From positions 2,521,501 to 2,585,500 of the forward strand of contig NC_080062.1 in assembly GCF_026212465.1 (NCBI RefSeq): a stretch of DNA of 64,000 nt. The letters run 5' to 3'. Shown one piece after another: positions 45,778 through 57,805 of this stretch. The notes beneath the pieces were generated by a model. It was not told the origin of the DNA. It did not search any database and saw nothing but the letters and a program-made list of their open reading frames with translations. Positions within the stretch are counted from its first letter, which is position 1. Every line of letters starts with the position of its first letter. Made by a program: the position numbers and the translations under genes. Origin of the DNA: Amaranthus tricolor. Taxonomy: Eukaryota; Streptophyta; Magnoliopsida; Caryophyllales; Amaranthaceae.

Positions 45778-47224
45778 TTTCGATTTTATATGTCATTAAA
45801 AATATATTGTTCCTTTGGAAATTAACATTTGAATTGGCTGGACTTTGATTTATTGAAAAGCGGTGAGAATAAAGGGCACAATCTAATGCCATTTGCATTC
45901 GGGTTTATATGAAGTATCACAAATTCTTGGCCTGTATTTCTTTATGGGCCAGTCTAGTTAGGGATTGTACCTTTTCATAAGAATTTGTGATTCTTTATTA
46001 AGACTGCTTTATCGTGAGACGGTTAATATTGACTGATCCAATTTAAAATTTCTTAATTTTAAATAAAAAATTGTTTTATTTAGTTAACTGCTATACAAAT
46101 TTAACTTTAAACTGCTTGTATAGGTCTGTCTCACGGTGAGACAGTCTCATATAAGACTTGCCGATAATGTATATATCAAATTGCAAATTGGGCTTGCTTT
46201 ACCATATTGCTAGTGTATTTTTTTGTCACAAATTCTTAAATGAGACAGTTTTATGGTGAAATAATTTTTAATGGAATAACTAGTGTATCACAAATTCTTG
46301 TATGAGAATGTCTTAATTTGAGAAGTGTCTCATACATAGATTAAATAGTTCAATAACACAAATTATTAGCATATAAACTTCTTATTTTGAGATCGTCTTA
46401 TTGAAAGTCTCTCACAAGAGTAGCCATAAATTTATTAAAGTGATCACTTGTATTTTAAAGGAATTTATTAAATAAATGAGCTAATTATATGAGATTCTCT
46501 ATAGTGAAACGGTGTCATACAATACCACAACTATTATATGACTAAGCTTATAATATGAAGGGAGTAGTATATTTGGTTGTCAAATGCATGTTATTTTTGT
46601 GCTTCAAAATGACTAATACATGCACAAGTCAAGCACATAAACCTGTTAAAATTTTATCCCAATCGAAATTTACTCAGAATCCAGCCGAAAGTTAGGATTA
46701 TAAACGGAAATTTAACCCATAATCAATAGTGACGCAACCTAAAAATATTGAAAAATAACTCGAGTGTTCAAATAAACTTTATATATTAAATGGAAAAAAA
46801 AATAAATTGGAGGGACTACAGTCTTTTACTTAAGATATTACACAATTTTTTTTTACAGTTTTTCTAAAAAAATTAAGTTTGACTTACATTTTATGCTAAA
46901 ATGTTTGTAATTATGCAAAATGTTTCTAAGACAAAAAAAATAATTATAATAAAGAGAAAAAGAAAAACTATAATTAATTAAGACTTAATTTTCAACTATA
47001 AGCAAGGAGTAATCGATATACCAATTTTCAATACAATAATAATAACAAAACATTCGAGATTCTGATCATATCTTAATTAGAGCATTTATAACTTTATTTC
47101 CGCTTCTATTTATTCTAATTTTTTATTTTCGCCACCCTACTCAAAATTGAAATAAAAAAAAAAAAACAAAATACCCACTTATAAGTATTTATTTATTAAT
47201 TGTTTTAGTGTATACAAGTAAGTA
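45778..47224. other. Spacer with several GAGACGG foldback fragments
   Basis: 45996-46162 has AAGACTGCTTTATCGTGAGA on the left and TCTCACGGTGAGACAGTCTC on the right. Related pieces lie near 46230-46340 and 46395-46525. All carry TCACAAATTCTTGTATGAGA-like ends. The remainder is AT-rich with no gene. Confidence 0.5.
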
Positions 47225-47431
47225 TCAAATAGAAAGACTTCTCTTAGTAGGAGAATCGGCAAATTTAAGAGTTTCTTCAATCAACTTTTTTGCTTTTCTA
47301 CTTCTTAATTCAATTCTCATACTTTCACACTTCTCGATCTCATCATAATTTAAGTGTTTTTTCCCTTTGAAAGACTTTCTTAACTTCATCTTCATTGTCC
47401 CCATCAACCTTTCCAACCCCATACTCATCAT
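47225..47431 (-). CDS. Small basic protein of unknown function (68 aa)
   Basis: The frame begins MMSMGLERLMGTMKMKLRKS and continues with an acidic/basic block containing EKCESMRIELRSRKAKKLIE and ETLKFADSP. The composition, a likely amphipathic helix in the second half and an ESMR.E.RSRKA.KLI-type core look like a real short plant protein rather than random DNA. I do not recognise the family. Support for a gene comes from context. An acceptor (CATTGTAG, exon from 47450) sits 19 bp before the start, a donor (CT GTAATTTG) lies at 48168, and a TATA-like TTTATATAC is near 48324-48332. Together these suggest a 5' untranslated exon and a 718-bp leader intron. It may be the only coding exon. Several Met codons occur near the start, and 47431 is simply the first. 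No lesions. Confidence 0.5.
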   Translation of the reverse strand: MMSMGLERLMGTMKMKLRKSFKGKKHLNYDEIEKCESMRIELRSRKAKKLIEETLKFADSPTKRSLSI

Positions 47432-48167
47432 TTTTCTTCTTTTAACGTTCCTACAATGATAAATAAATATATTATTATCTCCAAAATCATATCAAATTAT
47501 ATGATATATACTTCAGAAATAGAAAATAATATACAAAAATAAAATATAAAGATCTCACACAAGTCACATAACTTAATGTATGTTGCGAAACAACAACTAT
47601 ATAACATATTTTGACATTTTATTTCAGTTAAGGCTTAAAATATGTTATAATATTCTATCATAACTTTAAATTGACCAAAAACACCAGATTATAAATCAAC
47701 TTGATGAACACCTTTAGTTGAAACTCTTGAATTTATTATATACTGTATCAGCAAATACCCTTGTCGTACTCATGTTGCTACAATTTACCTTCAATTAATA
47801 TAAAATAAAACTTTTGTGTTATATCTGAAAATAATAATTTCATTTGAAAATTTAAAATTTACTCAAATTTAGTTTATAGCGAGTAAAAAAACAAAATTCA
47901 GATTTTGAACCATTTCCTCTAATATTTTAAAAATAGTAAAAATAGAGAATTTTAGAATAATTTTTTGAAATTTATTATTCTCAAATTTTACATTTAAAAT
48001 TTACAATTTAAAATAAAATACAAATTTCCAAACACAATAGAGAGTACAGGACAACATACCAAAAAAGGCAATTATAATTGTATAAAAACGTTCTTAGAGA
48101 GCTTTACAAAAATCTAACATAACACATATATATGTATTTGAAGTGGGTTGTGTTGTTTATCAAATTA

Positions 48168-48335
48168 CAGGCAAATTAGGTTGAAGAAAGAAGAAGATTA
48201 GATAAAATAAACATGATTTTAATCTTTTGAAAAATAATATTTGCTCTTCAATTAAAAAAAACTCTCTGAATTGAGTGATAGTGTTAGAGAGTAATGAGGG
48301 CGAGAACAAGTGAGGGAGACAATGTATATAAACAA
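48168..48335 (-). promoter_or_regulatory. Putative promoter and leader exon of the 68-aa gene
   Basis: On the minus strand TTTATATAC is followed after about 30 bp by a pyrimidine-rich leader (TCTCCCTCACTTGTTC, CATTACTCTCTAAC). A GT donor lies at 48168-48167. This is inferred from motif order only. Confidence 0.35.
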
Positions 48336-48442
48336 GCAAATGAAGGTTCACAATTGAGACATTTTTATACGAAGGGTAGAAATGGGTTACGTGTAGAAGG
48401 AAGCTACACACATAAAACATACAACTGGTGAAATTACTAATT

Positions 48443-48514
48443 AATATGTGAGTAGGAAGCTCAAAAAAAATAATATGTGAGTAGGAAGCTCAAAAAAATA
48501 ATATGTGAGTAGGA
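48443..48514. repeat. About 29-bp tandem repeat, 2.5 copies
   Basis: The unit is close to AATATGTGAGTAGGAAGCTC plus an A-rich spacer AAAAAAAT, directly beside the (AAT)n tract that follows. Confidence 0.8.
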
Positions 48515-48534
48515 CAATGTACTCTTAACTCTAG

Positions 48535-48537
<3 letters not shown>

Positions 48538-48604
<67 letters not shown>
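48538..48604. repeat. (AAT)n microsatellite
   Basis: About 22 uninterrupted AAT/ATA units. The poly-Tyr frame on the minus strand here is an artefact. Confidence 0.95.
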
Positions 48605-48605
<1 letters not shown>

Positions 48606-48619
48606 TGGAATATTCAGCA

Positions 48620-48760
48620 ACATATATGAGAAGTGTATGTATTGCATTTACATTCATAACCCAAAGGAATCTCATGAAAAGGGCGTAATAGAGTATATAA
48701 TATGTCGTAAAACTTTAACTATTAGCTTAAGTTATTTAAGTTTCTTGACAACCTAATCAT
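48620..48760 (+). mobile_element. TRIM-like fragment: interior end plus 3' LTR
   Basis: GTGTATGTATTGCATTTACA, TCATGAAAAGGGCG and then GAGTATATAATATGTCGTAA, TAGCTTAAGTTATTTAAGTT and TTCTTGACAA match the second half of the copies at 36945 and 35914. Confidence 0.55.
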
Positions 48761-49069
48761 ACCCCAAACCTAATTTGACAACTAAAACACAATTCTGCAA
48801 TAGGTACTCCAAAAATTAAAATAATTTGAAAGATATTAACCATTAAATCTTTATTGTATATAGCATCATAATGAACGAGAGTGAAAGTCAACAAGCAACG
48901 TAGCTATGCATTTAAAGTAAAATTATGCATCATAAAAAAAAATTGGTGATGGAATTTGCAAAACTTTGAATTGATATTCCAAGAATATGAATGTACATAC
49001 CCACATGGATTTTTCGTTACTACTTCTTTCTCCTCATGAGATTTATACAACAAAAATAAGAATATTATG

Positions 49070-49335
49070 GGAATTACAGTTTTAAAGTTTAATATTTTTA
49101 TGAATTACAGATTTAGTGTTTATTTTTTGCAAATTACAGCCACCAAAATATCAAAATTTACAGGATCAGGTCAAAACACAGAATTTCGATCATTTTGGTG
49201 ATCAGAATTTTAGGTTTAGTGGTCGTAGTTCTATGTTTTTGGCTAAACGTGTAAACTTGCTTTGGTGGTTGTAACTCGCAAAAAATATATATTGAGGCTG
49301 TAATTCGCAAAAGTACTCTATTTTAAGGCTGTAAT
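49070..49335. mobile_element. Foldback element with repeated AATTACAG blocks
   Basis: The left arm has GAATTACAG three times at about 30-40 bp spacing (with TTTGCAAATTACAGCCACCA). The right arm has the complement (TGGTGGTTGTAACTCGCAAA, GGCTGTAATTCGCAAA, GGCTGTAATTCGTAAA). The centre contains TTTCGATCATTTTGGTGATC. No ORF. Confidence 0.65.
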
Positions 49336-50493
49336 TCGTAAATCACTTTAGAAACAACGTAAAGATTAGGAAAGCAGTAGGAACATTAAAAGTTAAAATT
49401 GCATGGATAAAATTGAAATGAAAATAAGAAAAAAGATAGGTCGACAAAAATTAATGAAAACAGTCAGATTATTAGTTAAAATGAAAATGGTGCAAAATGA
49501 AATAGACTAGACACGAAAACAGACATCCTCTATCTTGTGTGCGGTTGTTATTTGTTGGTTGATTGGAGTAGTTTTAAAGAAGACTAAAGGTTGAAAGAAT
49601 TTTTGTACTTAAGCACTAATTTAATCAGTTTTCATGCAAATGTATATTTCCAAACTTGGTCTTATTAATTTATGATTTATTGGAGTAATTAGTATGTGAT
49701 GTAGGGTAGATGAGACCAAGTCACCTAACGATTTGATCATCACTTACTTTTTATGACTTATACACAATTATTATTTTTGCGATTTTTATTTATTTCATGA
49801 AAGAATATAAACTAATGTTCTATACTTTTAATTTAGGGTTTGTTTAGTCAGATATGTTACACATGTTTAAAATTAATCTCGCTTGTATTGTAAATTATAA
49901 TTGTAAAAATATTTTTAGTATAAGTTTTATTAAACAGCAGTATATCTTCATGATTATGGGATAATAAATCATCCTCAAATATGTCATTTTCTTCATAATT
50001 TTCATTATCAACTAATATCACTCCTTTAAGTGGTAATGAATGAGAATTTTTTTTTTTTTTTGGAAATTTACCAATTATGAGCTTGAATCCACATATATGA
50101 TGAAAAAAACACTAATATTTCGTTGTCATTATCAGCTTAAGTTTTTTTTGTTGAATTAGTCTCTTGATGTCTGGTAGAGTGAGAAAAGGAGAAAGCTAAA
50201 GAGGAGTAGCAAAAATCAAACTCGGGTTTCTCTCGAAGAAAAGATATATGCTCGAACTGACGCTAGACTCGATTCTCATCAGCTCAAACTACAATTGAGG
50301 TTGTGCGATTCCCAAAACCTTTTCCTTAACTAGAAGTGTTCAAAACAGACCCAACGATTTGATATTTATCTAATCTTGTAATTGAATTTGAATTTGACCC
50401 AACTTCAACAAGAACTTTATTATATAAAAATAAAAAAAGATATAAGATTCGATTTTAAACTGACCTAATTACCTAACCCTAAATCGACCCGAC
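49336..50493. other. AT-rich spacer, nothing firmly recognised
   Basis: No gene. Near 50130-50175 a piece (TCAGCTTAAGTTTTTTTTGT, TTAGTCTCTTGATGTCTGGT) resembles a badly decayed TRIM-like LTR and primer site. A poly-T run lies at 50048-50060. Confidence 0.4.
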
Positions 50494-50580
50494 AACCCAA
50501 CACTTTTAACCTTAACCATCTCAAATTAACTTACAAATTGTGAGTTAATTTGAGATGGTTAAGGTTAGAGGTGTTGGGTT
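50494..50580. repeat. 87-bp near-perfect palindrome
   Basis: The arms 50494-50533 and 50541-50580 are inverted copies with about three mismatches in 40 bp (AACCCAACAC, TTAACCATCTCAAATTAACT on the left; GTTAATTTGAGATGGTTAA, GTGTTGGGTT on the right). The 7-bp centre CAAATTG is itself nearly symmetrical. Confidence 0.9.
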
Positions 50581-51034
50581 ATAGAGTGGATTTAAGATCA
50601 GGTAAGTCACAAAATCCAGTTTTATACCAACATTTACCAAATTCAATTATTATCCACATTGAATCCAAAGTATATACAATAATAATGTCAGAAACACATG
50701 CATTGCCACTCCCTAATTCCTACTCCCCATGCATCATGTATCATCTATTCGACTATTCCCATCTCTCTTTCATGTGTTGGTTTCAATTTTGAACATGCTT
50801 ATATATGGTCGATCGACCATTACATATACTTCATGATTTTAAAATAATTATAAAAAAACATGGAATAATGCTTTCCCTGTTCTTAAAAGATTGTCACATT
50901 TTTTATTTGAACTTATTCTTTTAATTTTGCAATATTTGTATTTTAATTAGTATTTTCACTATTTTCTTTATTTTTTATCCACGCATCTTCTCTTATTGAA
51001 AATCTTAACTGCACTATTTAGTAATCCTTTATTA

Positions 51035-51230
51035 TCATCATCATCATACCCAGTGTCTCCAACCCATAGAAAATTATTAGTAGAGTTTGGGCAAGGAAGA
51101 AAGGTGACAACTCATACCCATAAAGGAAAGCGTAGCCAAAGAGTCCTCAACTAGAGAAAAATCAGAAGAAATTTCTACAACGAATAGAAATGAGTGAAGC
51201 TAAAACTAATTCCGCAAGTTTGCATTATGT
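51035..51230 (-). mobile_element. 5'-truncated RTE-type LINE end
   Basis: On the minus strand it carries the LINE 3' end in order: CTCGAG-like AGTTGAGGACTCTTTGGCTA, TATGGGTATGAGTTGTCACC, then the tail ATGATGATGATAA. It is flanked by a direct repeat of about 18 bp with two differences (ATTTAGTAATCCTTTATTA at 51016; ATTTAATAATCCTTATTA at 51231). Confidence 0.75.
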
Positions 51231-51399
51231 ATTTAATAATCCTTATTAGGCCCAAGACATACCCTCTTGTTGACCAGCTTTGAAAAGGAAAGTAAAGAAA
51301 ATTATGAGTGCAAAAACACAAAGTTTGCCAAGTGTTTATGCCACAAAAAGAGAAATGCTTGAAGGGTTATTCTTATTGTCCTTTATTTAGTTTTATATA

Positions 51400-51658
51400 C
51401 TTGCTCTGAATTTTAATAGTTGCTATAGTTTTTGTAAAAATTACAATTTATAGACTGATCTTATATGTTATATATTTCTTCATGTATAATATAATACATA
51501 GTCAAATGAGATCTTATTTGATTCATTTTAATATATATTTTCATAATATTAACTTTTTAAAATTTTTTATCGTATGAAAAAAAGATATTAAAGATTAAAA
51601 TCGTGCATCAGATAGCTTGAAAAACAAAAGTGTGGCAACTATTAAAAACCAAAAAAAG
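51400..51658. mobile_element. Stowaway-like MITE (degenerate ends)
   Basis: The ends CTTGCTCTGAATTTTAATAG (followed by TTGCTATAG) and GTGTGGCAACTATTAAAAAC (to AAAAAAAG) are inverted, with TA borders. Confidence 0.55.
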
Positions 51659-54600
51659 TATATAATTTTTTTTATGTAGGTTGAAAAAAAAATAAACATG
51701 TGAAAATTAAACTTAGATTTCTCCTAGAAATAATAATAGATGCTTCAACTATAAAAAATTTTAGATTTCTCTTTTATAAATTCAAACTTGAACACAACAT
51801 AATCCTAACATAAAATGATATATGAAAAAGTAATACAATAAAATGTTGATCAAGTATACACAAAACTCAAAAGTGTCAAAATTTGAATTACTTTCAAATA
51901 TCATATATCATATTCAAAACTCAATTGAACATGTACCAATTTAGCACCTCAAGGCTCAAATATTTTGAACTGAACAGAATAAAACCCATGTATAAAAATC
52001 AAATTAATTTATCTAGATATTAAATTTATATATATAATCAAAAACCAAAATTAACATATTTAAAATATTATATTTAAAATCCACTCGAAGTTCCTCAAAT
52101 ACTACACCTCTACTTAAATAAAGCATATAAAAAAGAAAAATCATATTATATACGTTTCGGATGTGACGATCTATCTTGTGTCGTAAATACGTATCTCTTA
52201 TGAGATTAACATATTTATTTGGTTGGTAGTTCTTGGATATATTACTCACTTTATTAGATTCCAATAACTTGTGATGACTAGCTATTAAATCCCTCTCTTG
52301 CATGAATTGCATATTTGTTGTATATTTATTTTCCTTCTGAAATATTTATAACTAATTCTGATATATTGTTTGCGAAAATGTTATTATTATTAGTTGTAAC
52401 TTATAACTGTAAGTATATTAAACCAAAAAAGTATATTACATCCAAATTGAAAAATAATGATACTATTTAAAATTTAAAATGAGTGAATAATATTAAAAAA
52501 GAGTTAAAATAAATGACTGTAAAAAATAATATTAAATAAGTATGTTGTAGAGATATTTTTATAAAAAAAATTATAGCAAACCAAAAGTAATAAACTAAAA
52601 AAAATGTTTTATCCCTTCGATTCCACAATCTTCATAACAATAGCTCATACAAACATAATGAGGTCAAAGGTTTAAGTAGTTTGAGTAATATAATGGCAAA
52701 TAAAAAAAATGTGAGTAGTTGTTTGTGGTTTAATTAGGTTAAAGATTAATTAAAAAAATATCATTATTCAGTAAATTAGTATTTTAAAAAGCATTTAATG
52801 GTGTATTTAATTATTTTTTATAATGTTACAACTTATGATGTTTGAAAGTTAAAAGTAGTGATTTAATACTTTTTTCTAATATTTCCTCGACAAACTCTAT
52901 TCCAACAGTTTCATAACTACTACTATTTCCAAACAATCTTAAATTTATATCTAATTAGACATCCAAGTATCTAACAAATACAATTGTCGACTACAACTAC
53001 CTATAACTACAGGCCTATAGCTACTCACAACTAGATGTTAACATCTGTCGGTGAAACCATTTGACGGTGAAACCATTTTTATTGAGTTGGTCAAGTAAAT
53101 TTAGTATGTTAAAGTAATCACTTATAAGTGATTAATTAGAAAAATAAGCTAATTATATAAGTACGTCTCATAATGAGACGGTTTCTTACAAAACGAGCTA
53201 AAAAAACGAGTACTTAAAAAATGTGCAGTGCAGGCTCATGGCATTATGGGTTGAAAACGTGATAACGGGCTCAAATACAGTTGCTAGCTGTTGAATATGA
53301 TAGTACTGTTGGGCTATTATTTGGGCCAGATCATCTAGCCCAGCGAAGGAATAATTCAAGGGCAATTTTGGTAATGAGTGAAATATTTTGAGCTACTGTT
53401 GTGAAGACCTTTCGATGGCTATAATCACAAAAAGATCATTGATCAAATACTAAGAAATTAAAGTGTTAAAGAGTATATAAAATATGTCAGGGTCTCTATT
53501 TTAGCTTAAACTTTTGATTAAATTGGTCACTTGAAATCACATCAAAGCTTTATTTGTTGTTGGACACTTATAACTTGACATTTAATTAAATTATTGGTAA
53601 ATTAGGGACCTTAATTAAATGTTCATTCCCATGAAAATGTGACTGGTGGACTAAAATTCTAAGGACACTCATCTGTGGGGGAGAGTACAGAAATATTCAT
53701 TTTGTTAGCATGTGAGTTGTCCCACATCAGAGAAAAAGAAGAGAATATATAAGTGCAAATTAAATTACGATGATGGTCAGGTTGTGTCAACATATATGTA
53801 AAGATAAGCGCTCAGCTATTTCAATACTTGTAACCGAATATTCGTCACTAATTTTAAGTATCATAATTATGACAATTTATTAGTTTAACAAGTTAATATC
53901 AATTAAAATATACTATCTTCAAATGATCAAATCTTATTAAAGTTAAAGTGTCTATCACTTTTCCCGGATAAAATTTTAAATCAAAAAAAAAAAAATTTAA
54001 TACTACTTCACATTTAAATAAATAAACTAGAGCATAATAAAACTTTGAAAGGATACATGCTCGTACCTAATGATGAACTTAACCACGTGATCATGTTACC
54101 TAACTTAATTTCACAGCCATGTATTATACATTTATACTTTTAACTCTGTAATAACAGAGTATAAAAAATAATATTATTATCAATAATATTTTTAAAGGGA
54201 TTAATAGAGTATATATAATTGTCTAATTGATTCAACAGAAAACAAATATAAAAAATCTTAGATCTCATGTTTTCATTCTATAATTTTCCCATCTTTTATG
54301 GATCCAAATCATAAGATTATAGGGGACAATTTCCCAATTTGGTTCAGTATGATTGACTTTAGATTGTGCAAAAGAATTTATTATCAAATGATGCAATTAA
54401 TTATGTAAATCCAATGCAATATTAATATATAATACTCTCCATCATGTACTACAAATCTTTACATTACATATTTGGTAAATATAAAACTCATTACCGCGTA
54501 AATCACCATAAAATCTTATATAGATTTGGTCCATATTATTTTAATGGGATAAACTTTAAGAAAAAAAAATGAGACATTTACTAAAAACAGATATGGTGAA

Positions 54601-55128
54601 AATTAAGTGCGATATACTGGTGCAAACTCAAATCTTAAAGAGATAAAGAGAGTAGGTTGTATGAAAGGTGAGAATAAAAAATAAAAAAAAAAAAAAAAAT
54701 AAAAATAAAAAAAAAAAAACCATTTGCATAATTTTTGATCAATTGGTTATTTTTTTACTTCCATTCATTCCCATTGATTTTCAATTTATTATATACTTGT
54801 ATACATTTAATTTTTTTATGTCGTTTTTCAGTCATATTAGATCATCTTAAACGTTTTAAATACCCTATTCCAATCTTAATGTTTAGAGCAACAATAATAA
54901 AATCAGAACTTAAGTAAATTTATTTCATAAAAAATACTTAAAGAAAACACCAAAACTTATTACACCAAAGCTTATTACTTTAAAATTTAATGCATTTAAT
55001 TGATGAAAAAATATTCTAAAAATATTCAATTGAAAATTAGGCCCTAAAAATTTGAGACCTTGTACGAGATTTCACAAATGTAAATCGACGGCCCAACATT
55101 CAATAAAATAATATCCTTTAATAAAATA
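51659..55128. other. Long gene-free spacer with degraded repeats
   Basis: I see no coding exon. Contents are a GAGACGG-type foldback (about 53055-53200, GTGAAACCATTTGACGGTG to CTCATAATGAGACGGTTTCT), a TRIM-like LTR with primer region (53463-53545), a GTCCCACATCA motif with a nearby TATATAAG (53719-53752, see rejected items) and an A-rich run at 54675-54719. The rest is AT-rich. Confidence 0.5.
53463..53545 (+). mobile_element. TRIM-like LTR fragment with primer region
   Basis: GTTAAAGAGTATATAAAATA, TTTTAGCTTAAACTTTTGAT and then CACATCAAAGCT follow the LTR and the TGGTATCAGAGCT order of better copies. Confidence 0.5.
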
Positions 55129-56548
55129 ATGGAGAGGAGAATTAGACAGGAAACGATAATTAGAGAGAACCAATTCAGTTTTATGCCAGGAAAGTCAACC
55201 ATTGAGGCAATTCATGTTTTGAGGAGGCTGATGAAGAAATATAAGGAGCGAAAGAAGGATCTGCATATGGTGTTTATTGACTTGGAGAAAGCATAAAATA
55301 GCATACCACAACGCGTCATTTGGAATAGCCTCAAGGCTAGAGGTATTTCTTCAATGTACATTGAGGCTATACAAAATATGTACGACTGAGTGTCGACTAA
55401 CATTCAAACACCGGTTGGAATAATAGAGCTTTTCCGGTTAAAGTTGGGCTACATTAGGGATCGGCTCTAAGCCCTTTCATTTTTACTGTCATTTTTACTG
55501 ACCATATAGTGTTGGTAACAGAAACTAGAGAGCAGGTTAGTAATAAATTAGATGAGTGGAGAGAAGCTTTAGAAGGTAAAGAGTTGCGCATTAGTCATAC
55601 GAAGGCCGAGTATTTACGTTATGACTTTATTGAGACATCACCGGTAGTGAACCAGAGGTGTCCATTGGTGAAGCAGTTGTTAAAGGCACGACCAAGTACA
55701 AGTATTTGGGATCGATCATTCAAAGAGATGGGGAGATTGACGGAGATGTAAATCATCGTATACATGTGTGTCGGATTAAGTGGTGAGCAGCCACCGCGGT
55801 TCTATGTGATAGGAAATTCCCAAGCAAGTTAAAAGGAAAACTCTACAGGGTGGCAATCAGACCTGCTTTGCTATAAGGGACCGAATGTTGGCCTGTAAAG
55901 AAAATTTTTGAACATAAGATGAAAGTTACAGAAATGCATATGTTGAGGTGGATGTGTGGGCACACATTGATGGATTGAATTAGAAACCAAGAGTTTTGGG
56001 ACAAACTAGGGGTAGCCCCTATTTCTGGAAAAATGCGCGAGAATAGATTAAGGTGGTTTGGACATGTGTAGAGAAAGACTTTCGACGCCCCTGTGAGAAG
56101 GGTAGAAAGCATTTTAGTATAGGGTAAGAGGAGTAGTGGAAGACCCAGGAGAACTTAGGATGAGCAAATAAAAGATGACTTGTATGAATTAAACCTCTCT
56201 GAGGACCTGACTAAGGATAGGGGTAGTTAGAGGCGTCATATCTATATTTTAGACTACTGATTTCCTCTTAGATTACCTTTTGTTGTTCTTGCCCCCTTGC
56301 TTCTCTCATTTCTTTTATTATTAGTATTATTGTTTTCTTTTTATTTTGTAGTGGTTCTACCTATTTATCTTATTTATAGGCATTTAATTTATTTTTCCCG
56401 TGTAGATACGTCTCTTTATCTTTCTCGAGCCGGGGGGACTTCTTTGGTTGTGCTTTCCTTTATGGGTATGAGTTGCTGCCGTCCTTCCCTCCCCAGACCC
56501 TGTCCATAATTTTTTATGAGTGGAATACACTGAGTAGGATAATGATAA
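55129..56548 (+). mobile_element. Decayed RTE-clade LINE (reverse transcriptase fragment and 3' end)
   Basis: Translation in shifting frames gives MERRIRQETIIRENQFSFMP, STIEAIHVLRRLMKK, DLHMVFIDLEKA, then, after a gap, VLVTETREQVSNKLDEWREA, and further on the frames for MLRWMCGH and RLRWFGH. These are the reverse transcriptase palm and C-terminal regions typical of plant RTE non-LTR retrotransposons. The order is right, but there are in-frame stops (one directly after DLEKA in the catalytic region), a frameshift, and an internal loss of the block that should hold the F/YADD catalytic motif. The 5' endonuclease half is absent. The 3' end (56150-56548) ends ACACTGAGTAGGATAATGAT. The copies at 26082, 31079, 51035 and 58151 share this 3' end. 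It is a dead element. Confidence 0.88.
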
Positions 56549-57301
56549 AGAAAAATTCACAAAAAAAATATAAATAATAACAATATCTACAATGATAGCC
56601 CTCCTTTAAAACAAATGATAATAAACAACAAACCTTGGGCACATACCACCAAATCCAACAATTTATGCATTTATCCTACTAAATTTAACTCATTAGTGCG
56701 TGACACCAAATTTACCGTATTTTATTTGTTTATTATACCTTGTTTAATTTTCATCTATATTTAACTTATATTCACGTCATATCCATTCATTTTTCTCACT
56801 TCTCCATAATATGCTTGTTTGTTCTGAAATATTTGATATATTACGAGTATTGATGTTATTCATTATTCAAACTTATTTTATATATTGTGGCTAATGTGTA
56901 AGGAAAAATATAGTCAAATGGGATCTTATTTGAATCGTCTCATCTCATACTTTCACAAAATTCACTTTTTATAATTTTTATATGTGCATAGTTCAATATA
57001 TAAATAATCAATTTAATATATTAGTTTTCGTAAAAAGTCAAATTTATCAAGCATAGTGAAACAGAAAAAGTATCATTTTAGCCAATTATCTTTATTTACC
57101 ATCAAAAAACATATAGAGCAAATTTAACGAGACAGTATTTTAACAACTTCATGCAAGCATACTAACCTAAAAAAACTCTTTAAGAGTAAACCTTCAAATC
57201 TCTCTCATTCACTCACTCTTCTCATCTCTTAATATCCCTCAATATATTATCATTTTCAATAACCTCTCATCATCTCTTTCTAAACCTCACTTAATCAACA
57301 A
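56549..57301. other. Upstream region of the TBL gene
   Basis: AT-rich DNA without ORFs. The last ~130 bp before the start codon is a C/T-rich leader with repeated CTCTCATC/TCACTC blocks, as is common in plant 5' untranslated regions. No clear TATA box was assigned. Confidence 0.4.
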
Positions 57302-57805
57302 ATGGAGGTATTAATACCCATTAATCAAAACCTTAAAATAAGCTTAAAACTCTTCCTACAAATAGCATTTCCATTAATCCTCCTTACAATAATCCCCTTA
57401 CAATTAGCTAAAAACATTTCATTCAATAAAAACAAACCTTTAATAAAACAAATTAACACCCCTAATCCAAACTTAATTAATACTAATCAAAATGATCAAA
57501 TACATGGGTCATTACCCCCCACAACAAAGAAATGTGATATATTTTCGGGTGAATGGGTACCAAATCCGGATGCTCCATATTATACAAATACAAGTTGTTG
57601 GGCTATCCATGAACATCAAAATTGTATGAAATATGGAAGAAAAGATAATGAGTTTATGAAATGGAAATGGAAACCAGATGGGTGTGAACTTCCTTTATTT
57701 AATCCAAGACAATTTGTTGAGATTGTTAGAGGAAAATCTTTGGCATTTATTGGTGATTCCGTTGCAAGAAATCAAATGCAATCCTTAATTTGTCTCTTAT
57801 CCCGG
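57302..57805 (+). CDS. Trichome birefringence-like (TBL) O-acetyltransferase, exon 1 only
   Basis: Exon 1 encodes 168 residues and ends in phase 0 at CGG followed by GTACGT. TBL proteins are Golgi type II membrane proteins that O-acetylate cell-wall polysaccharides such as xylan, mannan, xyloglucan or pectin. Visible parts are a single hydrophobic segment (about residues 14-35) acting as signal anchor, a low-complexity stem, and the plant TBL domain starting at [17 protein letters not shown]. Within it come [26 protein letters not shown] and the catalytic GDS block [10 protein letters not shown] (150-158). The DUF231/C-terminal half with the DxxH motif should follow in later exons, but I found none in the 6.2 kb to the window end. 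Either intron 1 is very long or the gene is truncated. The family member and sugar substrate cannot be assigned from this half. Confidence 0.85.

Noticed and set aside
48490..48675. A minus-strand frame with a long Tyr run.
   Set aside because: It is the translation of the (AAT)n microsatellite at 48538-48604.
50873..51658. A large Stowaway-like element interrupted by the LINE end at 51035.
   Set aside because: The right-hand end pairs better with 51400, giving a complete small element there. The left piece near 50873 then stands alone, so the nesting claim is not supported.
53719..53752. GTCCCACATCA followed by TATATAAG resembles a plant U-snRNA promoter (USE plus TATA).
   Set aside because: The gap between the two boxes is about 16 bp, shorter than in U6 (about 25) or pol II snRNA genes (about 33). 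No snRNA-like sequence follows at the expected distance.
55509..55751. An 80-codon ORF that might be a separate gene.
   Set aside because: It is one surviving frame of the decayed RTE LINE, continuous in order with reverse transcriptase segments on both sides.
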